In this document: positions 25,016 to 34,279 of the stretch, piece after piece
Layout of the letters: each line of letters opens with the position of its first letter
Position numbering within the stretch: position 1 is the first letter of the stretch
Assembly: GCA_963784995.1 (NCBI GenBank)
Contig: CAWATZ010000007.1
Span: 124,001 to 188,000, forward strand
From: CAWATZ01 sp963784995
Lineage (GTDB): Bacteria; Planctomycetota; Planctomycetia; Gemmatales; Gemmataceae
Length of the DNA: 64,000 nucleotides
Direction: 5' to 3'
Notes under the pieces: generated by a model
Database searches by the model: none
Told to the model about the DNA's origin: nothing
What the model saw: the letters and a program-made list of their open reading frames with translations, nothing else
Translations under genes and position numbers: made by a program

Positions 25016-25915
25016 ATGCGTTTCTCCCGTGCCGTTCTGCTGTCCGCTGTCCTTGGTGCGCTGGGCTGGCTCCTCACGGCTGCAGCGGTGGAGCCCGAAC
25101 CGACCAGGCCAGCCGGCCTGGTGCTGGAGGAGCAGCCGGGCAAACCCGGGCAGGCCAAAATCGTGCTGGTGGCGGGGCCGAACTTCTTCAAGGCGGGAGA
25201 GCATGAATACGTGGCCGGGTGTGCGCTCCTGGCGGACCTGCTCCGGCAGACCCCCGGCGTTTTCCCGGTGCTGGCCCTCGACTGGCCCCGTAAGGCGGAG
25301 ACGTTCAAGGACGCCCGCGCGGTGGTCTTCTTCTTCGACGGCGGCGACAAGCATGCCCTGCTCAAGGACGACCGGCTGGCCCAGGTGCAGAAGCTGGCCG
25401 AGGCGGGTGTCGGCCTGGTCCATTTGCACCAGGTCATCGACTACCCGAAGGACCTGGGGGACCGGGCCCGTGGCTGGATGGGAGCGGCCTGGGAAAAAGG
25501 CTTCTCCCAGCGGGCCCACTGGGTCGCCGAGTTCAAGACCTTCCCGGAGCACCCGGTCTGCCGAGGTGTGACTCCCTTCAAGATCGATGACGGCTGGTTG
25601 TTCAAGCTGCGTTTCGTCCCGGACAGGAAAGGAGTCACTCCGCTGCTGCGCACCACGCCGCCGAAGGACGCGGGCAAGGAAGCAGGACCGGAGGCGATTG
25701 TCTCCTGGCTGTACGAGCGTCCGGGAGGAGGCCGATCCTTCACCTTTACCGGCTGCCACCTGCACCGGAGCTTCGCGGAGGCGGGCTACCGCCGCTTCCT
25801 GGCCAATGGCATCCTGTGGACTGCCGGCGTGGACATTCCCTCATCCGGCGCTCCCGTGGCTCTCGACTCCGACAAGTTGAACCGTTACCTGGAACTTCGG
25901 TCCCGGGAGAAATGA
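25016..25915 (+). CDS. ThuA-like protein, secreted
   Basis: A 299-residue protein with a signal peptide (FSRAVLLSAVLGALGWLLTAAA). The mature part has the class I glutamine-amidotransferase-like fold of ThuA proteins: KIVLVAGPNFFKAGEHEY opens the domain, ARAVVFFFDGGDKH and GVGLVHLHQVIDYP follow, and PVCRGVTPFKIDDGWLFKL and GRSFTFTGCHLHRSF close it. ThuA proteins are linked to sugar (trehalose) use and are very numerous in planctomycetes, often without proven chemistry. TCCGGAG lies before the ATG. It stands between, and opposite to, the two sigma/WD40 genes, so it may have been part of the event that separated them. Confidence 0.82.
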   Translation: MRFSRAVLLSAVLGALGWLLTAAAVEPEPTRPAGLVLEEQPGKPGQAKIVLVAGPNFFKAGEHEYVAGCALLADLLRQTPGVFPVLALDWPRKAETFKDARAVVFFFDGGDKHALLKDDRLAQVQKLAEAGVGLVHLHQVIDYPKDLGDRARGWMGAAWEKGFSQRAHWVAEFKTFPEHPVCRGVTPFKIDDGWLFKLRFVPDRKGVTPLLRTTPPKDAGKEAGPEAIVSWLYERPGGGRSFTFTGCHLHRSFAEAGYRRFLANGILWTAGVDIPSSGAPVALDSDKLNRYLELRSREK

Positions 25916-25958
25916 AGAAGATCAGGAACCTGCTCCTCCATTCCGCTCGGAGTCGAAC

Positions 25959-28900
25959 TTACGGCCTCCGTTGCTGTTGTCGTGCCAGGCGTTGCTGCAC
26001 AACCCTGGCCTCCCGTGTCAGGAAAAGCTCCTCGTCGCCGTCGGCCAGTTTCCGCAACAGTTGCCGTGCTTCCGGTGTGCCGGCAAGCTCCACCGCCTCG
26101 AGCGCACGCAGCAGCCGCAGCCGCTCCGGTGCCAGCGCCAGCGCGGCTGCTCCTGCTTCTCCACGAGCATCTCCAGACGCCGCCGCTCTTCCGGCGATGG
26201 CTTGCCGGCTAACGCCTGCCGACAGGCCACGGTGGCTCTCTCGCCCAGCTCCTCCAGTTCCTGGAAGGCTCGCTCACGCACGGCAAAGTGATCGCTGTCG
26301 AGGTCACGAATCAGCCGAGCCAGGCGACCCGCTTCTGGACGGGCGGGTGGCTGCAATCTCTTTTCCAGGTACGGCAGCGCTTCGGTCGGAGAGGCGGCCA
26401 GACGGTGAATCGCTCGATAAGCAGCCTCGGCATCCGCGCCGGCGAGATCAGTCCAGCAGGCATCGAGGTCTGCGGCGCGGAGCGGCCTGGGTGGGCCGTG
26501 CAGCCTGCCAGTCAGGTCCCAGACCAAGGCCGTGGTATCGCTGGAGCCTGAAATGAGGCGATTGCCGTCCGACGAAAAGAGCAGGGCGCTGATGCCGCCC
26601 TGGTGCCCTTCGGTCAGGTGCCGGCGGAACTTGCCACTCGCCAGCTCCAGCAGATGAATCGGTCCCTCTGCTCCGATCGCCAGGGTCCGGCTATCGGGAG
26701 AATAAGCGAAGGCGGGGTGGGGATCGCGTCTCCCTGGAAACTCCAGTCGGCGCACGGCACTTCCGGTGGTCAGATCATACAGAAGGAGTACCTGATCCTC
26801 GCCGCCGCAGGCAAACCAATTCCCATCGGGCGAGAAGCTGCCTCTGTGCTGGTTGTCACCGGCAGCGAACTCTCGCAGCTTTTTGCCCGTGGTCACGTCC
26901 CATGACCGAACCTTCCTGGCGCCACCCCAGGAATAGAGAGTTCGACTATCGGGTGAAAACGCCAGGGCACCGATCCACCAATCCGCTTCAGCGAGGCTCC
27001 GTTGCTCCTTGCCCGTTGCTGCGTCCCACAGAACGAGGTCGGCGGCCCCCCGCTTGGTTCTCGCCTCGGAAGCCCAGGTTTTGCCATCGGGTGAGAGGAC
27101 GTGCAGGCCGGAACTTCGTTTGACCGGAATCGGGAGCTGCCGGAGCTCCTCGCCCGCCGCCACGTCCCAGACCCGCGCCTTGTCATCGTCGCCGAGCGTG
27201 GTCAACGTTCGGCCGTCAGTGGAGAAGCGCACGGAATGGACAGTCTCATCCGCGGCAGTCAGTGCCCGCAGCTGTCGTCCCGTCGCCGTGTCCCACAAGC
27301 ACGCGGCCTGGTCCAAATTACCGACCGAAGCGAGCAAGTGGCCGTCGGGGGACAGAGCCAGGCCGTTGCAACCGTGGCGATGGCTTGGGTGTGCGTGCAT
27401 TTCCGTGCCCGTCACGGTATCCCAGAGGCGAAGGACGTTACTGGCGCTGACCAGCGCCACTGTCTTGCCGTCAGGGGAGAAGGCGAAGGCATCAATCCAA
27501 TCCGACGTGTCCCAGCGGTTTCGCTCCTTCCCCGTGGCCACGTCCCAGAGTCGCAGGATTCCGTCGTAGCCTGCTGTTGCCAGGGTCTTTGTGTCCGGAG
27601 AAAACTGGAAATGATGAAGTTCCAGATGAACCAGCCATGGGAACTTCAGGCTGCGCTTGGCCTCTTTTGTGTTGGCGTCCGCAGTCATCTCGATTTGGCG
27701 CAACTGCTTGCCGGTGGCCACATCCCAGAGCTGCAACCTCCTGTCTCACCGATATGTATCACCCACCTTCGGCTCCGCTGTGAGTGCCTGGCTCGCCAGG
27801 ACTTTGCCATCCCGCGATAGGTGACAATGGAAGACGCAAAAGCCGGCGTGATCCTCAATCCGCTGCACTTCCTTGCCGGTCCGGTTGTCAAGGAATCGGA
27901 TGCTGCGCTGGTCGCCCACGATGAGCGTCCCCGAGTCGGCTGAGAAGGCGAAACACCCGACAGGCTCTGATGCAAGCCGCCAGCGGCGAATTTCCTTCCC
28001 TGTGGCCGGATCCCAAAGGTAGATGCTCTTGCTGGGGAACGCATGCGAGGCCAGCGACTTGCCGTCCGGGGAGAAGAGCACGTTGAGGTACTGCTGGCGT
28101 CCTGTGGTCTGGCACTCGCACAGCAGCTGGCCGGTGGCCAGGTCCCAGATCAGAATGCCTCCCTGTTTGTTCGTTCCGCTGTCCGTGCCGAGGGCCAGAG
28201 ACTTGCCGTCAGGAGACACCGACAGGGAATTGATGCCACGGTCGGGGTCAGCAGGGCGGATCAGGCGAAGTTGCTTGCCGCTCGACGCGTCAAAGACGGT
28301 TGCGTCTGTCCAGGTCGCGGCAACGATCTTGCTTCCGTCGGGAGTCCAGGCGACCTGGTGACCACCCCCGCACCAGAACCGATTCGTGCCCAGCCGAGTG
28401 ACGGCATCAGGCGGCAGCAGGTCGCCGAACGCATCGAGGCGCTGCGGCGGGACCGGAGCTTGCCTGTTTGCTACAGGTTTCCTTGGTTCCTCCGGACCGG
28501 GCTCGGCAGCAGCCGGCCGAAAGCCTGCCACGCTCAGCACGGTCGCCGTCAGCACCAGTGTCAGGCTCAGGAGCAATGTACCGGCACTCACCCGGGGCAA
28601 CGCACTCTTCACCAGGGCACACACGGCTGGCGAGAGGATCCTGCCCATCTGCTCGCTGGCCATTGCCATCGTGGTGCGAACCAGTTCCGCTGGCACCGCT
28701 GCCGAAGCAGGATCGCTCCACAGCACGCCTGCGGTCAGCACCGCCGGCAAGCTGACGCCACGCCGGGCCAGCCGTTCCTGAAGCAGCCGGCGTGCCTCGG
28801 CAATGCGAGTGGACACGGTGCCCTGCGGCAGGCTCAGCGCCGCCGCGGCTTCCTTTCGGCTGCGGCCTTCCAGACAGCACAGCAGAAACGGCGCACGGTA

Positions 28901-29356
28901 CTTTTCCGGCAGGCGGGCCAGTTCCTCGTCCAGCAACGCCTGCAATTCGCGCCAGGCCAGTTCGGACTCGGGCATCGCGTTTTCCGGAGCGGCAGCGAGC
29001 GATTCGCGGCCCTGGCGTCTGGCGGCCAGCTGTTTGGCACGCACGGCGATGCGGTAGGCCACGCCATGCAAGAAGCTGGCGAGCGATTCGCTCTTGTGGA
29101 CGGCGGCGGCCCGGCGAGCCAGGACCAAGAAGGTGGCCTGGAACGCATCCTCGGCGTCGTGTTCGTGCCGCAGGACGTGGCGGCAGACGCCCCACACCAG
29201 CCGGCCGTGCCGCCGCAGCAAAGCCGCGAACGCTTTCTCATCGCGAGACGTGGCGAAGCGTTGCAGCAGCTGACTGTCGTTCTCGCCCTGCTGCGTTTGC
29301 GTTTCGACTAACCGCTGCACGAATAGCAGCATGCCGCCGGGGTCTTCGCGGGCCAT
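25959..29356 (-). pseudogene. ECF sigma factor fused to WD40 beta-propeller, copy 2, with stop and frameshift
   Basis: Same plan as copy 1: sigma region 2 (LLQRFATSRDEKAFAALL), region 4 (AAAALSLPQGTVSTRIAEARRLL), a membrane helix (LLLSLTLVLTATVLSVAGF) and WD40 repeats. An in-frame TGA at 27748-27746 interrupts it where copy 1 reads SYQFGNKVQLWD and this copy SYR-stop-DRRLQLWD-like sequence (here TYR). The frame then continues without loss for 570 residues. Near 26150 one base change in length shifts the frame; the expected tail (LADGDEELFLTREA) is found in another frame to a TAA at 25961-25959. So the first 536 residues could make a truncated, still membrane-tethered sigma factor. Decay or sequence error are both possible. 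It is 86 bases from ubiX. Confidence 0.8.
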
Positions 29357-29381
29357 GGGTTTCCCTCCACGTGCGTGGCGT

Positions 29382-29403
29382 TTCTACCCATAGTAGTGCA
29401 AGC
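29382..29403 (-). promoter_or_regulatory. Conserved upstream motif of sigma/WD40 copy 2
   Basis: Exact second copy of the 22-bp motif at 24871-24892, again just upstream of the ribosome site (GGAGGGAAA) and start codon. Confidence 0.5.
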
Positions 29404-29444
29404 TGCCCGAAAACGAGTTTGGAATTCTGCTGTGGCGAGCGCGT

Positions 29445-30065
29445 TTACTCAGAAACTTCCACCGCGTCCTCCTCGCCCCAGCGTTGCAGCAGCTGGTGTT
29501 CGACGCCCAGCTGATCGCAGATCCGGCCCACGACAAAATCGACAGCGTCCTGCAAGCTGCGTGGCCGGGTGTAGAACGCCGGCATGGCGGGAAGCACCAC
29601 GGCTCCGGCCTCGCACACCGCCGTCATGTTCCGCAGCTGGATCAGGTGCAGCGGCGTCTCGCGCGGCACCAGAATCAGCTTGCGCCGCTCCTTCAAATGC
29701 ACGTCAGCGGCCCGATGGATCAGGTTTTCCGAGAGCCCATTGGCCAGGGCCCCGAGGGTGCCCATGCTGCACGGACAGATCACCATGCCGCCGGTCAGGA
29801 ACGAGCCGCTGGCAATGCCGGCCTGGAAGTTCCGGAAATGGTGATACTGCACCTGACCGGACTCTGCCCCCGGAAGGAGGTCGGCGAGCCGGAACTGGTC
29901 CAGCCGAACCGTCCGCTCAAGCTCGCGCTCCATCACCTCGACGGCGGCCGGGCTGATGGTCAGGTGGACCGTCCGCCCGGCACGCAGCAGCACCTCCAGT
30001 AGACGCACGCCGTAGGGCGCACCGCTGGCTCCGGTCATTGCCAGGACCAGGTCGGTCAGGGCCAT
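29445..30065 (-). CDS. ubiX: Flavin prenyltransferase UbiX
   Basis: A 206-residue enzyme that adds a dimethylallyl group to FMN to make the prenylated cofactor of UbiD decarboxylases. Signs are the N-terminal FMN-binding LVLAMTGASGAPYGVRLLEVL, GGMVICPCSMGTLGALANGLSENLIHRAADV, and RKLILVPRETPLHLIQLRNM, all hallmarks of the family. The start at 30065 follows the stop of the upstream VWA gene with 2 bases between them, indicating coupling in one transcript. No ubiD or menaquinone gene lies in the window. A relic of its 3' end is found at 21340. Confidence 0.95.
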   Translation of the reverse strand: MALTDLVLAMTGASGAPYGVRLLEVLLRAGRTVHLTISPAAVEVMERELERTVRLDQFRLADLLPGAESGQVQYHHFRNFQAGIASGSFLTGGMVICPCSMGTLGALANGLSENLIHRAADVHLKERRKLILVPRETPLHLIQLRNMTAVCEAGAVVLPAMPAFYTRPRSLQDAVDFVVGRICDQLGVEHQLLQRWGEEDAVEVSE

Positions 30066-30067
30066 GC

Positions 30068-31768
30068 TCACCCGATGATCTGTTTCCGCCGGGCCAGGTA
30101 ATCCCACACGACGTAGCGGTCCAGCTCCCGGCCCGCGATGAAGAACACCCGGCCGCGGGTCGATTCGGCCACGCGGTAGGCGAAGCGCACGTCCTCCTCG
30201 GTCTGGCTCCAGCTGTTCAGCAGGAAGATGTTGATGGTGATCCCCTCGCGCTGGCACAGCTGGGCCTCGCGCAGCGTGGCCCTCTCCGTCCGCGGGTCGG
30301 GCGGATAGAGCAGGTACAGCATCGAGCCCTCGAAGTGGGCCGTGGGCAGGCCGTCGGTGATGATCATCACCTGGCGGTTGGGCGTGTCCTGGGCGGACAG
30401 GAACTTCCGGGACATCTGCAAGCCGTGCTGGATGTTGGTGAAGTGCGGCGGTATTTGCATCTCCGTCACGTCCGGATTGCTCATGTCGGCCTTGAGCCGG
30501 ACAACCGGATCGTACAGCGTCACCGGCCGCGGCATCAGGGCGGCCACCTCGGTGACGTGCCGGGGCTTGGCGAACGTGTACATCTCGATGAACTGCAGGA
30601 AATCGCCCGGGTACTCGCTGCGGATCAGCCCGTCGAGAGCCAGTCCCATCCGCTTGACGTTGACGTACTGCCCCTCATAGCGCATCGAGCCCGACATGTC
30701 GAGCAGGACCACGGTGGCGCACTTGGGGTTGTTGCGGGTCCGGTGGATGACAAAATCGTCCGTCTTGAGCCGGATCGGCAGCTGCGGACCATTGCGGAGC
30801 AGGGCGTTGACGAACGTGGCCGGGATGTCCAGGTGGGCGACCGAGTCGCCGAACTCGTAGCCGCGGGTCTGCTGCATCTCGGCCGCTCCCTCGCCGATGA
30901 TCGGCCCTTGGTGCCGGCCGGTCCGCGATTCCTGGAGCTGCTCGAAGATCTTGACCAGCAGCTTGGACTGGAACAGCCGATAGGCGCGCGGCGTCATTTG
31001 CAGGCCCTGCTTGCCCTGTTCCAGGCCCTGCTGCTCCAGTTGCTGCCGCAGATATTCCTGGATCTGCTCCTGGAGTTGAGCCAGCTGCTCGATGTCGCCC
31101 GGCTCGGCGAACTGGGCCAGCTCTTCCAGGTCGATGATGCCGATCTGGGCCGTCTTCGCCGCCTCTTCCAGTTGCTTGAGCAGCTTGTCGATCGCTTCCA
31201 GTTCCTTCTTGATCTCCAGCGCCTGCGGCACCGTCATCGGCGTCTGACCGGTGAAGTCGTATTTCGACGCCAGCTCATCGACCTGGTATTTCTCGCCCAG
31301 CCGCTCGGTAAGCTGCAGCAGTTGCCGGGAAAACAGGCTCTTCTCGTCGCCGCTGCGATACCAGAGCTTTTCCAGATCGTAAAGCTGCTCCTGCTTGACC
31401 GCCTGCTGGAAATCCCGGGCCAGCTTGGGCGGCGGCTTCATCTGCGCGGCCTGGTCCTTGAAGTTCCGCTCCGCCTCGTGCTGGACCTGGTCGGTCTCGT
31501 AGGTTTCGAGGATCTTGCGCTTGCGCTGGCGGAGCATCTCCATCAGATACTCCAGGCTCGGCCCCAGACCTCGGATCTGTTTGGGGTCGATGCGGACGGC
31601 ACGGGCCAGCTCCTCCTCGGTCAGCCGGCGGGTGCTGCCGTAATAGAGCAGATGCTCGAAGGCCGGCGACACCAGGTCCGGCGGCGGGGCCGTCGGACTG
31701 GGGAACTCGACCGGGTCATACTTCTGGTAGGTGTGGATGATGCCGCCCAGGCTCTCTTTGTCGCTCAC
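30068..31768 (-). CDS. VWA-domain protein of a MoxR/VWA pair
   Basis: A 566-residue cytoplasmic protein. The first 330 residues are mostly helical and charged, including a coiled-coil-like part (KLLKQLEEAAKT to LQEQIQEYLRQQLEQQ). The C-terminal domain is a VWA fold with the MIDAS motif ATVVLLDMSGSMRYEGQY, and VMIITDGLPTAHFEG as a later strand. Such proteins act with a MoxR AAA ATPase as a metal-dependent chaperone or metal-insertion module. The GTG start at 31768 has GAAGGGG upstream; a longer reading would be translated from palindrome IR-A copy 3. The MoxR gene lies upstream on the same strand across that palindrome, and ubiX follows directly. Confidence 0.88.
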   Translation of the reverse strand: MSDKESLGGIIHTYQKYDPVEFPSPTAPPPDLVSPAFEHLLYYGSTRRLTEEELARAVRIDPKQIRGLGPSLEYLMEMLRQRKRKILETYETDQVQHEAERNFKDQAAQMKPPPKLARDFQQAVKQEQLYDLEKLWYRSGDEKSLFSRQLLQLTERLGEKYQVDELASKYDFTGQTPMTVPQALEIKKELEAIDKLLKQLEEAAKTAQIGIIDLEELAQFAEPGDIEQLAQLQEQIQEYLRQQLEQQGLEQGKQGLQMTPRAYRLFQSKLLVKIFEQLQESRTGRHQGPIIGEGAAEMQQTRGYEFGDSVAHLDIPATFVNALLRNGPQLPIRLKTDDFVIHRTRNNPKCATVVLLDMSGSMRYEGQYVNVKRMGLALDGLIRSEYPGDFLQFIEMYTFAKPRHVTEVAALMPRPVTLYDPVVRLKADMSNPDVTEMQIPPHFTNIQHGLQMSRKFLSAQDTPNRQVMIITDGLPTAHFEGSMLYLLYPPDPRTERATLREAQLCQREGITINIFLLNSWSQTEEDVRFAYRVAESTRGRVFFIAGRELDRYVVWDYLARRKQIIG

Positions 31769-31808
31769 GGGTGCCCCTTCGGATCGTGCTTCAGATGTTT
31801 TTCGCCGT

Positions 31809-31939
31809 CCCGACCCCTGCCGGCTTGCCCGGCAGGTGAAGCAGGTCACCGGCTAGAGGAACGAAAAGAAAAAGTTGTTGTTCCACTCCTTCTAGCTGCA
31901 GACCTGCTTCACCTGCCGGGCAAGCCGGCAGGGGTCGGG
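31809..31939. repeat. Long palindrome IR-A, copy 3
   Basis: A 131-bp inverted repeat between the moxR-like gene and its VWA partner. Here the arm reads GAAGCAGGTC and its partner GACCTGCTTC, where copies 1 and 2 have GAAGGAGGTC and GACCTCCTTC: a paired change. Confidence 0.9.
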
Positions 31940-31947
31940 GCCAGGGT

Positions 31948-33366
31948 TCACTTAATTTCGTACGTGATCCGCCCATGCTTCTGTGCCCGCGAGATGCGGT
32001 CGCTGGCGTACAGCCCGGCCAGAACGAACTCGACGCACGAGGCCCGCACCGCCTCGTTCTCGCCGGCGTTGACCTCGAACGCCTTGTCCCAGGCCCGCGG
32101 CACACGCCGCAGCCGTTCGGCGTAGTGCGACGACGGCAGCATGTCGCCGACCTCGATCTTGACGCCCTTGCCGAACACCTGAGCGATCTCCTCCAGGCCC
32201 TCCTTCTGGACGTACTCCTCGAACACCGTGCGGATGGCCTCGGCGATGACCGCCTCCAGCACCTGCTTCTCCGACATTTGCTGGCTGCCCATCAGGTCCA
32301 GCTCCAGTTTACCCAGCGACGACGACACCAGATGACCCAGGTCGCTGATGCGCGGCACCGCCGGCTTCTCGTTCAGCCGCACGCCGCGATGGCGGGCGCT
32401 GGCCACCATCGTCCGGTAGTTGGCGATCGAGATGCGGGCGCTGACGCCCGACTGGTGATCGACGTATTTCGACTTGCGGGCGCAGACGCTGATCTGCTCG
32501 ATGATCTCCTTCATGAACAGCGGCACCACCACCGGATAGTCGCCGCCCAGGTCGACGTTCGACTCCTGCTCCATGATGTCGATGCCCACGTGCCGTTCGC
32601 GCGGATAGTGCGTCTGGATCAGGGTGCCGATGCGGTCCTTCAGCTGCGGGATCACCTTGCCACTGCGGTTGTACGTCGAGGGGTTGGCCGAGAACAGCAC
32701 CAGGATGTCCAGGTCGAACTTGATCGGGTAGCCGCGAATCTGAACGTCGCGCTCCTCCAGGATGTTGAACAGACCGACCTGCACCAGCTCGTCCAGCTCG
32801 GGCACCTCGTTCATGGCGAAGATGCCGCGGTGCATGCGCGGGATCAGGCCGAAGTGCAGGGCCTCCTCGGTGGACATGCTGGCCCCCAGCGCCAGCTTGG
32901 CCGGGTCGATCTCGCCGAGGATGTCGGCGAACTTGGTTCCCGGAGCCAGACGCTCGGCGTAGCGCTGCGCCCTCGGCCACCAGCCGATGCGGACGCGATC
33001 CTCGGGCGTCTCTTCCAGAAGCCGCCGGCCCGCGGAGGTGATGGGGCGATAAGGATCTTCGTGGACCGGACAGGTGGCGTCGGCCAGGTACGGGATTTCC
33101 TCGTCGAGGAAACGCACCAGCGAGCGCATCAGCCGGCTCTTGGCCTGGCCTTTCTCGCCCAGGAAAAGCATGTCATGGCCGGCGATCAGGCCCAGGTTGA
33201 TCTCGGGAATGACGGTGTCGTCGTAACCAATGATCCCGGGGAAGAGGTCTTCGCCCGAGCGCAGCAAGCGCAAGAAGTTGCTTCGCACCTCGTCCTTGAC
33301 GGAACGCGACTTCCAGCCGCTGTTGCGCAAGTCCTTGAGGGTCGAAGGTTTGATACCAGAATCCAT
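31948..33366 (-). CDS. MoxR-family AAA+ ATPase (magnesium-chelatase-like)
   Basis: A 472-residue ATPase. MLFLGEKGQAKSRLMRSLV is the Walker A loop, HRGIFAMNEVPELDELVQ the Walker B region, and LVLFSANPSTYNRSGKVI sensor 1, followed by KDRIGTLIQTHYPRE with the arginine finger region. The family uses ATP to remodel or load metal into partner proteins together with a VWA protein, which is encoded next (30068-31768). CTGGAG stands 9 bases before the ATG. The protein is longer than the 320-residue core MoxR, with a C-terminal helical part (QMSEKQVLEAVIAEAIRTVF). Confidence 0.9.
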   Translation of the reverse strand: MDSGIKPSTLKDLRNSGWKSRSVKDEVRSNFLRLLRSGEDLFPGIIGYDDTVIPEINLGLIAGHDMLFLGEKGQAKSRLMRSLVRFLDEEIPYLADATCPVHEDPYRPITSAGRRLLEETPEDRVRIGWWPRAQRYAERLAPGTKFADILGEIDPAKLALGASMSTEEALHFGLIPRMHRGIFAMNEVPELDELVQVGLFNILEERDVQIRGYPIKFDLDILVLFSANPSTYNRSGKVIPQLKDRIGTLIQTHYPRERHVGIDIMEQESNVDLGGDYPVVVPLFMKEIIEQISVCARKSKYVDHQSGVSARISIANYRTMVASARHRGVRLNEKPAVPRISDLGHLVSSSLGKLELDLMGSQQMSEKQVLEAVIAEAIRTVFEEYVQKEGLEEIAQVFGKGVKIEVGDMLPSSHYAERLRRVPRAWDKAFEVNAGENEAVRASCVEFVLAGLYASDRISRAQKHGRITYEIK

Positions 33367-33494
33367 GCAGCGATCTCCAGGAGAGGCAGCTCGAAGGGCC
33401 GGGTTCAGGGAGGAATCGGCCGGGCAACACTACTATTGTAGGGGACAGCGGTGGGGAGAAGCCACTATTCCTCTGAGTTGTCCGGTGGTGGCGG

Positions 33495-33588
33495 ACACAA
33501 GCCCGAAGCGCCAGCGCCGGGATACAAGCCCGAAGCGCCAGCGCCGGGACGGCCTCACGTCCCGTCGCTAGCGCTCCGGGCTTGTGTC
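33495..33588. repeat. Palindromic repeat IR-F
   Basis: Two direct 28-bp copies beginning ACAAGCCCGAAGCGCCAGCG (about 33495-33522 and 33523-33550), then one inverted, slightly changed copy (33560-33588). The inverted copy holds the last codons and stop of the CPBP protease gene. It lies in the gap upstream of the moxR-like gene. Confidence 0.85.
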
Positions 33589-34224
33589 CTCGGGCTCCTC
33601 CGGCGGCGGCGGGCCGGGAGGCTCCTCCTGGGGCTCCTGGAGCAGCTGGGCTGGCTTACCGGGGCCGTAGAGCAGATACCACAGCAGGACCAGGTCGTAC
33701 AGGCCGTGAACGACGATCGGCACCAGCAGGTTCTCGGTCCGCACCCAGAGCCAGCCCAGGTAGAGGCCCAGGACGGTGGCCAGCAAGGCGTAGGTGAAGG
33801 TCACGGCATGCAGCAGGCCAAACAGGATGCTAGCCAGGATCAGTCCCCAGACCCAGCCGAGCCAGCTGGAGAAGACGGCCTGGAAGATGCCGCGAAAGAG
33901 CATCTCCTCGCCCAGGCCGGCAAGGGCCGCGATGCCCACCAGATCGATCAGGGTGCAGGGCGCCAGCACGGGCACCAGCACCTCGTGCGTGAAACGGCGA
34001 ACCCGGGCAAAGGGACCGATCGGCCAGCGCAGCAGCACCAGGGCCAGCACCACGGGCGGTACGGTCAGGCCGACGGCCCACAGAACGTCGCCAGCCGACC
34101 AGTGGATCTCCGGGATGGGCGGACGGTGCAGCAGCCAGCCCAGCAGCCAGGCCAGCACCACCAGGCCGCCCTCGACCAGGACGGCCAGCAAGACAATCGC
34201 ATTTCGCGCACGCGCTTCGGACAT
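33568..34224 (-). CDS. CPBP-family intramembrane metalloprotease
   Basis: A 218-residue protein with about six membrane helices. The family motifs are present: GLGEEMLFRGIFQ (EExxxR), FGLLHAV (F-x-x-x-H) and IVVHGLYDLVLLW (H-x-x-x-D/N). In bacteria such enzymes (CAAX protease and bacteriocin-processing family) cleave membrane-embedded peptides or give immunity to bacteriocins; the substrate here is unknown. The C-terminal 25 residues are Pro/Glu-rich, and the last residues (EDTSPER) and the stop come from repeat IR-F. It lies 55 bases after the zinc-ribbon gene. Confidence 0.88.
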   Translation of the reverse strand: MSEARARNAIVLLAVLVEGGLVVLAWLLGWLLHRPPIPEIHWSAGDVLWAVGLTVPPVVLALVLLRWPIGPFARVRRFTHEVLVPVLAPCTLIDLVGIAALAGLGEEMLFRGIFQAVFSSWLGWVWGLILASILFGLLHAVTFTYALLATVLGLYLGWLWVRTENLLVPIVVHGLYDLVLLWYLLYGPGKPAQLLQEPQEEPPGPPPPEEPEDTSPER

Positions 34225-34279
34225 CCGTTGACGACAATGGTGTTGGAGGATTGCCGATCCCCGGGGGACGAGGGCCCCG

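Noticed and set aside
24847..25437. Longer start for sigma/WD40 copy 1
   Set aside because: The extra 197 residues would be antisense to the ThuA gene, and copy 2 begins at the same point as the ATG at 24846.
27746..27748. Selenocysteine at the TGA of sigma/WD40 copy 2
   Set aside because: The paralog has ordinary residues in a propeller loop there, no redox motif is near, and no suitable hairpin follows.
30038..32125. Very long plus-strand reading frame opposite the VWA and UbiX genes
   Set aside because: It is the antisense shadow of well-conserved genes in high-GC DNA; similar shadows lie opposite trxB, argA, the aminotransferase and the moxR-like gene.
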